Made by a program: the position numbers and the translations under genes | The notes under the pieces: generated by a model | Told to the model about the DNA's origin: nothing | The model's database searches: none | The model's input: only the letters and a program-made list of their open reading frames with translations | Part shown: in pieces, positions 1 to 6,857 of the stretch | How the letters are laid out: every line of letters starts with the position of its first letter | How positions within the stretch are numbered: the first letter of the stretch is position 1 | DNA from: an uncultured Collinsella sp. | GTDB taxonomy: Bacteria > Actinomycetota > Coriobacteriia > Coriobacteriales > Coriobacteriaceae | NCBI GenBank assembly: GCA_958413765.1 | Contig: CATYVH010000014.1 | Span: 1 to 42,639, forward strand | Length of the DNA stretch: 42,639 nt | Direction: 5' to 3'

Positions 1-476
1 GTCGCGAGATTCAGATGGCATATAACGAAGAGCATGGCATTGTGCCCAAGACGGTGCGCAAGGCCATCAACGACATCTCAAGTTTTATTGCCGAGGCCGA
101 AAAAACCGTGGGTTCCAAGGGACGCTCGAAGGGCGACTCTCTTGGCCATGGCGCATTCTATACGCCCGATGAGTCGGGCGAGGGTGGCGTGCCGGAAACG
201 GTGGCGCCCGAGCAGACACTTGCGGAGCAGTTGGAAGAACTGCCGCATGACGAGCTCGTGCGGATCGTCGAAACCATGGAAGAGGATATGCGTAACGCTT
301 CTGCCGCCATGGACTTTGAGGAGGCGGCGCGCCTGCGCGATGCCGTCGTTCAGATTCGGGCGATGCTCGAGGGTGCGTCTGAGGACGAGACGATCGAGCG
401 CTTACGTTCGCAGGCTCGCAAGGGTTCCACGTTCGCATCGGGCAGAAAACGCCAGGGTGCGCGGTTTAAGAAATAG
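1..476 (+). CDS. uvrB: UvrABC excinuclease subunit B, C-terminal part (gene begins outside the window)
   Basis: UvrB is the damage-verifying helicase-like subunit of nucleotide excision repair; it receives damaged DNA from UvrA and then recruits UvrC. The open frame runs in from the left edge, with the first complete codon at position 3. It shows the last UvrB helicase-domain segment REIQMAYNEEHGI, typical of the family just before the linker. A variable linker follows, then a C-terminal UVR motif (ELVRIVETMEEDMRNASAAM, continuing DFEEAARLRDAV), the four-helix element that pairs with the UVR motif of UvrC. The tail is basic (GRKRQGARFKK). Only about 157 residues are present, so the Walker motifs lie upstream. 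A strong hairpin follows the TAG stop. uvrA and uvrC are also in this window. The identification is firm; only the start is missing. Confidence 0.95.
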   Translation, partial: REIQMAYNEEHGIVPKTVRKAINDISSFIAEAEKTVGSKGRSKGDSLGHGAFYTPDESGEGGVPETVAPEQTLAEQLEELPHDELVRIVETMEEDMRNASAAMDFEEAARLRDAVVQIRAMLEGASEDETIERLRSQARKGSTFASGRKRQGARFKK

Positions 477-480
477 CGAA

Positions 481-521
481 CATGCCCCGAGTTCCCTGCG
501 GAGCTCGGGGCATGCGTCTTT
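481..521 (+). terminator. Rho-independent terminator after uvrB
   Basis: Perfect 11-bp arms CATGCCCCGAG (481-491) and CTCGGGGCATG (504-514) enclose a 12-nt loop and are followed by CGTCTTTT. It lies 4 nt after the uvrB stop. The next gene is on the opposite strand and ends at 542, so the hairpin may serve both converging units. Confidence 0.8.
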
Positions 522-541
522 TGCGCGCTGGAATTCGTGCG

Positions 542-2182
542 TTAGAGGTCTGCGATCAGGGCTTCGGCACAACGGATGCCGTCGGTGGCGGCGCTCATGA
601 TGCCGCCGGCATATCCAGCTCCCTCACCGCAAGGGTAGAGGCCCGGGGTCGACACGGCATGGCATGTTCGGTCTCGGGTGACGGTGACCGGTGAGCTCGA
701 GCGAGTCTCCACGCCGGTAAGGACAGCATCGGAGCGGTCGTAGCCTCGTAGCTTTTTTCCAAGTAGGGGAAGTCCCAGGCGGAGCGACTCGACGATATGC
801 TGCGGCAGGGCTTCGTCAATTGCCGTCCAGGTCACACCGAGCGGATAGGTGGGCTTTACCTTTCCGGGCGCCTTGCTGGCGCGTCCTGCGAGGAAATCTC
901 CGACGAGCTGTGCCGGTGCGTTCCAGTTGGAACCGCCCAGGCGGTAGGCGGCCGCCTCGCAGGCGCGCTGGAGCTCGATGCCGGCGAGTGGGTCATCGTT
1001 GGGAAGGTCCTCAGGCGTGACGTTAACGAGCAGGGCGGCATTTGCGTTGCGTCCGTCGCGGGCATTGAGACTGGCGCCGTTGACGCACAAGTGGCCCTGC
1101 TCGGAAGAGGCGGCGACAACCTGCCCGCCGGGACACATGCAAAACGAGAACACGCTGCGGCCGTTGGGAAGATGGGCGACGAGCTTGTAGGGGGCTGCTC
1201 CGAGGGCAGGATGTCCCGCCGAGGCTCCGAATTGGGCTCGGTCGATGTCGCGCTGCGGATGCTCGATGCGAACGCCCATGGCAAAGGTCTTTTGTGCGAG
1301 GACCACGTTGTGGTCCTTAAGGAGCTCAAAAATATCGCGAGCAGAATGCCCGCAGGCGAGGATGAGGTGCTTTGTCTCGATTGGCTCGCAAGCGGTGTCT
1401 TGGGACGATTGGACATCAATACCGGTGATGGCGCCAGACGCGTCGATGCGAATGTCGACGAGCTTCGTTCGATAACGGACGACACCTCCGAGCTGCTCGA
1501 TGCGCTGGGATATAGCGGTGACGACCGTGGGAAGGATGTCGGAGCCAATGTGCGGCTTGGCATCCCACAGAATATCGCGGGGCGCACCCGCCTCGACGAA
1601 GGTTTCGAGGATAAGGCGATGGGCGGGATTTTTGGTTCCCGTATTGAGCTTGCCGTCCGAGAAGGTCCCCGCGCCGCCCAGGCCAAACTGGATATTGCTC
1701 TCGGGGTCGAGGATGCGCTCCTTTAGAAAGAGGTCGATCGCCTGCGAGCGGCGAAATGCCGGGTCGCCGCGCTCGATGAGCAAGGGCTTAAGACCTGCTT
1801 CGGCGAGCGTAAGCGCAGCGAAAAGGCCGGCGCATCCGGCGCCGACAACGACAGGGCGTTCTTGAGGTACGTCGGAGGCGGGGGAGGGGAATGAAGGCTC
1901 ATCGTCTTCTATCGCGCGTACGCGCGAGCGGTCACGCTCGGCAACGCTGTCGACCGCTTCTCGCTCGAGGTGGGGACTAGTCAGCTCAACACGAAAGCTC
2001 AGGATAAAATGGACGTCTCGTTTTTTGCGAGCGTCGATTGACTTGCGGTGGAGCTCGATGGACTTGATCTCGGAGTCCTTGCAACGTAGGACGCGCTTGG
2101 CGACTCGCTTGCCAACAATGAGACAGGCATTTTCATCGTCGGCTTCATCGAGCGACGCGTTGACTTGGGTGATTTCGATCAT
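542..2182 (-). CDS. FAD-dependent dehydrogenase of the COG2509 family
   Basis: Predicted cytosolic flavoprotein of 546 residues; the family is widespread but its substrate is unknown. The N-terminal ~100 residues form a family-specific leader rich in charged residues. A Rossmann FAD site follows with PVVVGAGCAGLFAALTLAEA (GxGxxG at about 114-119) ending in an acidic residue (LLIERG) that would hold the FAD ribose. The conserved FGLGGAGTFSDGKLNTG segment and a C-terminal GEGAGYAGGIMSAATDG flavin-binding stretch are both present. I chose the ATG at 2182 because it is preceded by TAAGGAG at 6 nt; the frame stays open further upstream but would run into the 3' region of the neighbouring flavoprotein gene. 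It is the last gene of the leftward group mrp / BaiN-like / this gene, separated from the preceding gene by a hairpin. A specific reaction cannot be assigned. Confidence 0.85.
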   Translation of the reverse strand: MIEITQVNASLDEADDENACLIVGKRVAKRVLRCKDSEIKSIELHRKSIDARKKRDVHFILSFRVELTSPHLEREAVDSVAERDRSRVRAIEDDEPSFPSPASDVPQERPVVVGAGCAGLFAALTLAEAGLKPLLIERGDPAFRRSQAIDLFLKERILDPESNIQFGLGGAGTFSDGKLNTGTKNPAHRLILETFVEAGAPRDILWDAKPHIGSDILPTVVTAISQRIEQLGGVVRYRTKLVDIRIDASGAITGIDVQSSQDTACEPIETKHLILACGHSARDIFELLKDHNVVLAQKTFAMGVRIEHPQRDIDRAQFGASAGHPALGAAPYKLVAHLPNGRSVFSFCMCPGGQVVAASSEQGHLCVNGASLNARDGRNANAALLVNVTPEDLPNDDPLAGIELQRACEAAAYRLGGSNWNAPAQLVGDFLAGRASKAPGKVKPTYPLGVTWTAIDEALPQHIVESLRLGLPLLGKKLRGYDRSDAVLTGVETRSSSPVTVTRDRTCHAVSTPGLYPCGEGAGYAGGIMSAATDGIRCAEALIADL

Positions 2183-2204
2183 CGAGGTCTCCTTAGAGGC
2201 AAGA

Positions 2205-2234
2205 AAGAGGCCGTCCGGTATCCCAGACGGCCCG
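2205..2234 (-). terminator. Hairpin between two leftward flavoprotein genes
   Basis: GGCCGTC (2209-2215) and GACGGCC (2226-2232) form a 7-bp stem with a 10-nt loop. Read leftward it is followed by TCTTTCTT, so it may terminate transcription from the gene ending at 2263. The T-run is imperfect, so partial termination is possible. Confidence 0.55.
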
Positions 2235-2262
2235 AATGCGTTTTTGATTATAGACTGCGCGG

Positions 2263-3534
2263 CTACAGGCTGCTTGCAGCGCGAATGCCCGAGATCCAGG
2301 CCCACGCAAGGTTAAAGCCTCCGCAATCGGCGTCGATGTCGAGCGCTTCACCGCAGACGTAAAGCGGGGCGTCGACAACGCTGCGCGCGCGTAGGCTGGG
2401 TGTTGAGATGCTCTCGACAGATACGCCACCACGCGTGACCTGCGCTGAGCGCTCCTCGGCTGTTCCCTTGACGAGCAACTTAAAGTGCTTGAGGATCGAG
2501 ACCAGGTGGATGACATCGTTGGAGCCTGGATGGCACTGCTCGAACGCTGTGCAGACGACGCGGGAGAGTTGCGGGGCGAGCATGCCGTCGAGCCAACGGG
2601 GATCGCGGGGCGAAAAGCCGCCGAGCAGCTCAACGCGCCGGTTGAGCGTATCGAGCAACTCGTCTTTGGAGAGGTCGGGGAAAACGTCGAGCAGGATCGT
2701 ATCGCCGTGCTGGATACGACGAGAGAGGTTGAAGACAGCGACGCCCGAGATACCGAAGGTTCGAAACAGCACTTCACCGTCTTCGTGCCAGAGCTCATTA
2801 TGATTGCGGGCGAGCGTCAAGCGGGCGCGGACGCGCAGGCCATCCAACGTCTTGAGCGCCGCCCGATCGCCAAAGACCGTTGCCGATACGGGGCAGAGGA
2901 TGGGGCGCAGCGAAGTGAGGGGGAGGCGAAACGTATCGGCGATACCGGTGGGGTTGCCGCCCGTGGCGATAATTACGGCATGTGCCTGCAGGGCCACGTT
3001 CTTGCGAGGGACATCAGCGAGCGCTTTCCGAAGCGAGCGGAGCTCCGATTTTCGGTCGTCGTGCTTTTTTGCCTTGAGCGCCCGCGCTGGACGGTCTATT
3101 TGGAGTGCCCAGCCTTCGGAAGCTTTGTGCGCCGAGGCAACGTAGGCTCCGCAGATTAAGGTGATACCTAGGCGGTCGCAAACGTTGAGAAGCGCGTCGC
3201 GCACCGATTCGGCGCGAAGGGAGCGCGGGTACAGCCGGCCTTCCTCGGAGGTTGTCATGATACCCAGCGAGGAGAAGAAACCCATAAGCTCTTGTTCGGG
3301 CTGGGGGCCCATGACGGATGTGACGAATGCTGGGTGGTTATACCGCTGAGGATCGATCGATTCGTTGGAGAGGTTGCAGCGGCCGTTACCGGTCGCAAGG
3401 AGCTTAAGGCCGCAGGCGACATCGCGCTCAACGATGCAGACGCTTTTGCCAACGCGTGCGGCCGTAATGGCGGCGGCGAGGCCTGAAGCCCCGCCGCCGA
3501 TTACCAGGACGTCATAGAAGGCGCTCGCGTTCAC
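2263..3534 (-). CDS. NAD(P)/FAD-dependent oxidoreductase, BaiN/HI0933 (COG2081) family
   Basis: A 423-residue flavoprotein of the HI0933/YhiN family. The N terminus carries YDVLVIGGGASGLAAAITAA (dinucleotide-binding GxGxxG) and an acidic second-strand end (CIVERD). The family hallmark KLLATGNGRCNLSNE follows. A C-terminal FAD-contact stretch with LYVCGEALDIDADCGGFN and NLAWAWISG is also typical. The start is GTG at 3534, directly after the TAA stop of mrp with no gap, suggesting translational coupling; no strong ribosome site is visible. One member of this family (BaiN) has been linked to bile acid metabolism in gut clostridia, but the family is broad and nothing here supports that role. No bile-acid genes are nearby. 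Confidence 0.85.
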   Translation of the reverse strand: MNASAFYDVLVIGGGASGLAAAITAARVGKSVCIVERDVACGLKLLATGNGRCNLSNESIDPQRYNHPAFVTSVMGPQPEQELMGFFSSLGIMTTSEEGRLYPRSLRAESVRDALLNVCDRLGITLICGAYVASAHKASEGWALQIDRPARALKAKKHDDRKSELRSLRKALADVPRKNVALQAHAVIIATGGNPTGIADTFRLPLTSLRPILCPVSATVFGDRAALKTLDGLRVRARLTLARNHNELWHEDGEVLFRTFGISGVAVFNLSRRIQHGDTILLDVFPDLSKDELLDTLNRRVELLGGFSPRDPRWLDGMLAPQLSRVVCTAFEQCHPGSNDVIHLVSILKHFKLLVKGTAEERSAQVTRGGVSVESISTPSLRARSVVDAPLYVCGEALDIDADCGGFNLAWAWISGIRAASSL

Positions 3535-4365
3535 TTAGGCCTCGTCGGTCTCGTGCGGGGTAATAGCCTCGACGGCAGAGACTGCCTTGGGCAACATGCC
3601 ATCGGGCAGCGCGGTCTCGACCTCGCCCTTATCGCAGGCCTCGGCGAGTGCCGGATTAATGGGAAGCTGCCCCAAGATGTCGAGGTTATAGCGCTCTGCG
3701 ACCTCGGGGAGCTTGCTCTTGCCAAAGACCTCGATCTTCTTGCCGCAGTCGGGGCACTCAATATAGCTCATGTTCTCGACAATGCCCAGAATGGGGACGT
3801 TCATCTTCTCGGCCATGTTGACCGCCTTGGCGACGATCATCGAGACCAGATCCTGCGGGCTCGTGACGATGACGATGCCGTCGACGGGCAGCGACTGGAA
3901 GACGGTGAGCGCGACGTCGCCTGTTCCCGGAGGCATGTCGACCAGCAGGTAGTCGATGGGGCCCCACGAGGTCTCGCTCCAGAACTGCCTAATGGCGCCT
4001 GCGATGACCGGACCGCGCCAAAGGACGGGGTCGGTCTCGTTTTGGAGCAGCAGGTTGGAGCTCATGACCTTGACGCCGTGCTCGGAGATTTCGGGCAGCA
4101 TAAGGTTGCCAAGGGCATGGACGTGGCGTCCACTCATACCGAACATCTTGGGGATAGAGGGACCGGTGATGTCGGCATCGAGGACGCCGACCTTGTGGCC
4201 GTGACGGGCAAGCTCGGTGGCGATGGCACCGGTGACAAATGACTTGCCGACACCGCCCTTGCCGGAAAGCACGGCGATGACGCGCTTGACCTCGGACAGC
4301 GTGTTCTCCTCAAATTGCGACGGCGACGTTTGTCCGCCGGCGGCCTGTGCGTGTTCGCAACCCAT
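3535..4365 (-). CDS. mrp: Mrp/NBP35-family iron-sulfur cluster carrier ATPase
   Basis: A ParA-like (MinD/Mrp) P-loop ATPase of 276 residues that carries and delivers Fe-S clusters. It shows the deviant Walker A SGKGGVGKS, then VGVLDADITGPSIPKMFG (Mrp signature), LLVDMPPGTGD (Walker B region) and the paired cysteines CPDCGKK, which hold a bridging cluster in Mrp dimers. No N-terminal MIP18 domain is present; there is only a short Gly/Ala-rich leader that includes Cys3 (MGCEH), as in NBP35-like archaeal and Gram-positive forms. The ATG at 4365 has AAGGAGT a few bases upstream and was preferred to the longer open frame reaching 4422. It is the first gene of the leftward mrp-flavoprotein group. 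The identification is firm. Confidence 0.92.
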   Translation of the reverse strand: MGCEHAQAAGGQTSPSQFEENTLSEVKRVIAVLSGKGGVGKSFVTGAIATELARHGHKVGVLDADITGPSIPKMFGMSGRHVHALGNLMLPEISEHGVKVMSSNLLLQNETDPVLWRGPVIAGAIRQFWSETSWGPIDYLLVDMPPGTGDVALTVFQSLPVDGIVIVTSPQDLVSMIVAKAVNMAEKMNVPILGIVENMSYIECPDCGKKIEVFGKSKLPEVAERYNLDILGQLPINPALAEACDKGEVETALPDGMLPKAVSAVEAITPHETDEA

Positions 4366-4510
4366 GTATGACTCCTTTGTATATGCTGGGGCCGGGGCCC
4401 CGCGATGTGACACGAGCGTCATTGTACCCTCGTTTGCGAGCGGGAGTCATTTGCGATGCGTTTGGGCCGAGCGTGCTTGCAATACGATGGGCCCAAGCGA
4501 ATGGGCGGGC

Positions 4511-6664
4511 TTACTGAACTTTGCTGGCGAACTCGAGGTATTGCATGCGCTGCAGCTTGTCGATCGTCGAGGCGTAGGGGCTGTCTTCCGATTCCAAGTC
4601 GTAGCGCAGCCCGTCGGCACCGAGATAGCCGGCGACATTGATGGTGGGCACATCTGACCTTGTCGCAAGCAGGGCCTTTTGGTAATTGGTGAGCGGGGCG
4701 CCGATCTTATTAAGGGTAATGGCTGCAATCTCGTTTGCCCCGACGGTGTCGTAGACGTTGAGCTCGGTATTGCCGGCGATCTCATAGTTAGCCCAGACGA
4801 GATATGTCGACTGATAGATACGGAAAGCGTGGCTTGCCGTATCTTCCTGAGGGTACAGCTCGTCGTTGAGAGTCGTTGCGGCGCTCGGCTGATGGTCGCC
4901 AAAAAAGACAAGAACAACCGGTCTGCCGATGTTGCGGAGCTCGTTGATAAAGTACTCGAGGTCCCGGTCGGATGCGTTGATGCAGGTGAGATAGGTGTTG
5001 AGCGCGCTGTTGGCGCCTTCGCTGGCTCCCTCGACCCAATAGTTTGTCAGCTCTTCGGCGGGAACGGTGCCATAGTCGTAGCCGCCGTGATTTTGCATCG
5101 TGACGTCAAAGATGAACTGCGGCGCTTCGTCGGTTCTAAGCAGGTCGAGTATCTTGTCGTAGGTGGCGTAGTCGCATACGCCGGCATGGTAATAGGGCGC
5201 ACCTTCGAAATCGCCGATTGAAAGAAAGTCTCCAAAGCCCAGCTGCTGATAGATTTTATCTCGATGGTAGTTGACGGGGTTTTGCGGGTGCATAGCGGTA
5301 GTGGTATACCCAAGCTCTTTAAGGTCCTTTGCCAGGCTGTTTACGCCATTCATCTGATACAGCTGATAGGGGATCTTGCCTAATCCGACAAAGGCCGTTG
5401 TCGCTCCGGTCAAAAATTCGAATTCGGAGTTCGCCGTTCCGCCACCGGCGACCGAAGCGAGCATGGTGCCGCGAACAAGTGTGTCGGGAAGCGAGTTGTA
5501 GAATGCGGGGCCGGAGTACCCGGCCGCCTGGAGCTGCTCAAAGCACGAAAGGTCGCTAAAACTCTCGTTCATGACGGCAACAATCGTCGGCTTGATTTCA
5601 TTGAACTGGGCAACGGCCGCCGCGCGCTGTTCGCTCGAGCCATATGTGCTGTCGTAGACGGCGGCGAGCTCCTGCTCGATGCTCTGCGCCTCATCGGGCG
5701 TATAGTCTTCGGGCTTCTCAATGGGCAACTCGTTGACCATTTCGGTGAACGAAGTGATAAAACCCTGAGACGCATACGTGGTGATGGGCTGCCAACGGTC
5801 AAATCCAAAATCCAGCGCCTGCTCCAAGTCGATGTTGGAAAAGCCTGAGAGCCCCACAACGGTCACTAGCAGAAAAGCACAGAGGTTAGCGGCGATAGCG
5901 GGGAAGACATGGGTGGGCGTACGGAGCTTTCGCGGTCGGATGAGCGAAAGAAGCCCCAGGGAAATCTCCAGCAGGGCGAGAGAGGTTACGATTCCGGCGG
6001 TAAAGGTAAACTCGTATCCCTCGCTCACTTCCATTGCGGTGCCAAGGGCCAAGATATCGCTTGGCAGGATGGCTTCGCCTTTAAACGTTATGACGAAGTG
6101 CTCGGCAATGCCAAGGACGCAACAGACGACGGGCACGAGGACCATGACGCCTCCATGACGCTGTCCCAGCAAATAAAGGGAGAGCAGAACCGTCGCGAGC
6201 AACCCGACGGAAAACCCGAATGAGTTGGCGGGAATGCGATAGAACGTTTCGTTGCAGGCAATTTCGATTGAAACGAACGAGAGCGCTGAAACAGCGGCGA
6301 TGACAAGGATGTCGCGGCAAATACAGGCAACCGTTCCCGTCGCAAGGTCGGTTTGGTCGATAAGTCCCGAAACCAAGGGCTCGACAAGAAGCATGACGGC
6401 GGCAGCACCGAGCGCCGAATAAGAAAGGACCCATAGGGAGCTGCCCTCATTTACGAGCGATTGATTCGTAATCCATGCAGCTACCACGCCGAGCGGGATG
6501 AGGAGCGTCGCGCACCAAAAGACGCGGGCAATGGGTGGCTTTTCGTTGCGTTTGATTGAAAAATACACGCGCACGACGACGGCGGCCACGATAAGGACGG
6601 CGATGAATATGGGCAGATTGGCCATGTCGCTCGAAGTGATTTCAAGGGGGATATCTTCGGTCAT
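4511..6664 (-). CDS. LTA synthase-family membrane sulfatase-fold protein
   Basis: A 717-residue membrane enzyme of the LtaS / phosphoglycerol transferase family (COG1368). The first ~280 residues contain several hydrophobic helices (e.g. LPIFIAVLIVAAVVVRVYF near 15-35). The extracellular alkaline-phosphatase-like domain follows from about 355. Putative catalytic and metal residues can be seen: Glu367 (VMNESFSD), Thr410 as nucleophile (GGGTANSEFEFLTG), Asp590-His591 (FFGDHQPS) and the MQNHGGYD segment. The family builds or modifies glycerol-phosphate polymers on glycolipid anchors using phosphatidylglycerol. Whether the product is a true lipoteichoic acid is unknown. Start ATG 6664 has AGAGGAA upstream. 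It is divergent from uvrA and forms its own unit. Confidence 0.88.
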   Translation of the reverse strand: MTEDIPLEITSSDMANLPIFIAVLIVAAVVVRVYFSIKRNEKPPIARVFWCATLLIPLGVVAAWITNQSLVNEGSSLWVLSYSALGAAAVMLLVEPLVSGLIDQTDLATGTVACICRDILVIAAVSALSFVSIEIACNETFYRIPANSFGFSVGLLATVLLSLYLLGQRHGGVMVLVPVVCCVLGIAEHFVITFKGEAILPSDILALGTAMEVSEGYEFTFTAGIVTSLALLEISLGLLSLIRPRKLRTPTHVFPAIAANLCAFLLVTVVGLSGFSNIDLEQALDFGFDRWQPITTYASQGFITSFTEMVNELPIEKPEDYTPDEAQSIEQELAAVYDSTYGSSEQRAAAVAQFNEIKPTIVAVMNESFSDLSCFEQLQAAGYSGPAFYNSLPDTLVRGTMLASVAGGGTANSEFEFLTGATTAFVGLGKIPYQLYQMNGVNSLAKDLKELGYTTTAMHPQNPVNYHRDKIYQQLGFGDFLSIGDFEGAPYYHAGVCDYATYDKILDLLRTDEAPQFIFDVTMQNHGGYDYGTVPAEELTNYWVEGASEGANSALNTYLTCINASDRDLEYFINELRNIGRPVVLVFFGDHQPSAATTLNDELYPQEDTASHAFRIYQSTYLVWANYEIAGNTELNVYDTVGANEIAAITLNKIGAPLTNYQKALLATRSDVPTINVAGYLGADGLRYDLESEDSPYASTIDKLQRMQYLEFASKVQ

Positions 6665-6857
6665 GGACGTTCCTCTGGTACAGCAAATTAAGTTCAGTAT
6701 TAGATTACTGTAACCTTTCCACGGCATTTCGAGAAACAAAGCGCCCGATACGCAAAGCTAAAGGTCTGCGAATCTTGTATTACGAACATCTGTGCGCGTC
6801 GAGTGCGCTAAACTCATCGGCAGTATGATTCGATGCAATAGGAGGCAAGGAGCTTCC
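6665..6857. promoter_or_regulatory. Divergent control region between the LTA-synthase-like gene and uvrA, with a LexA-like box
   Basis: This 193-bp spacer must hold the promoters of both divergent genes. GAACATCTGTGC at 6784-6795 matches the Gram-positive/actinobacterial SOS box GAAC-N4-GTTC at 7 of 8 defined bases, which fits the known SOS control of uvrA in other bacteria. A TAAACT hexamer at 6809-6814 is a possible uvrA -10. Nearer the leftward gene, an inverted repeat CAGTA-N6-TACTG (6695-6710) could be an operator. No -35 is convincing on either strand. Confidence 0.45.

Noticed and set aside
2263..3534. Bile-acid-converting BaiN
   Set aside because: Family membership alone is too weak; no bai operon genes are nearby and the family has many unrelated members.
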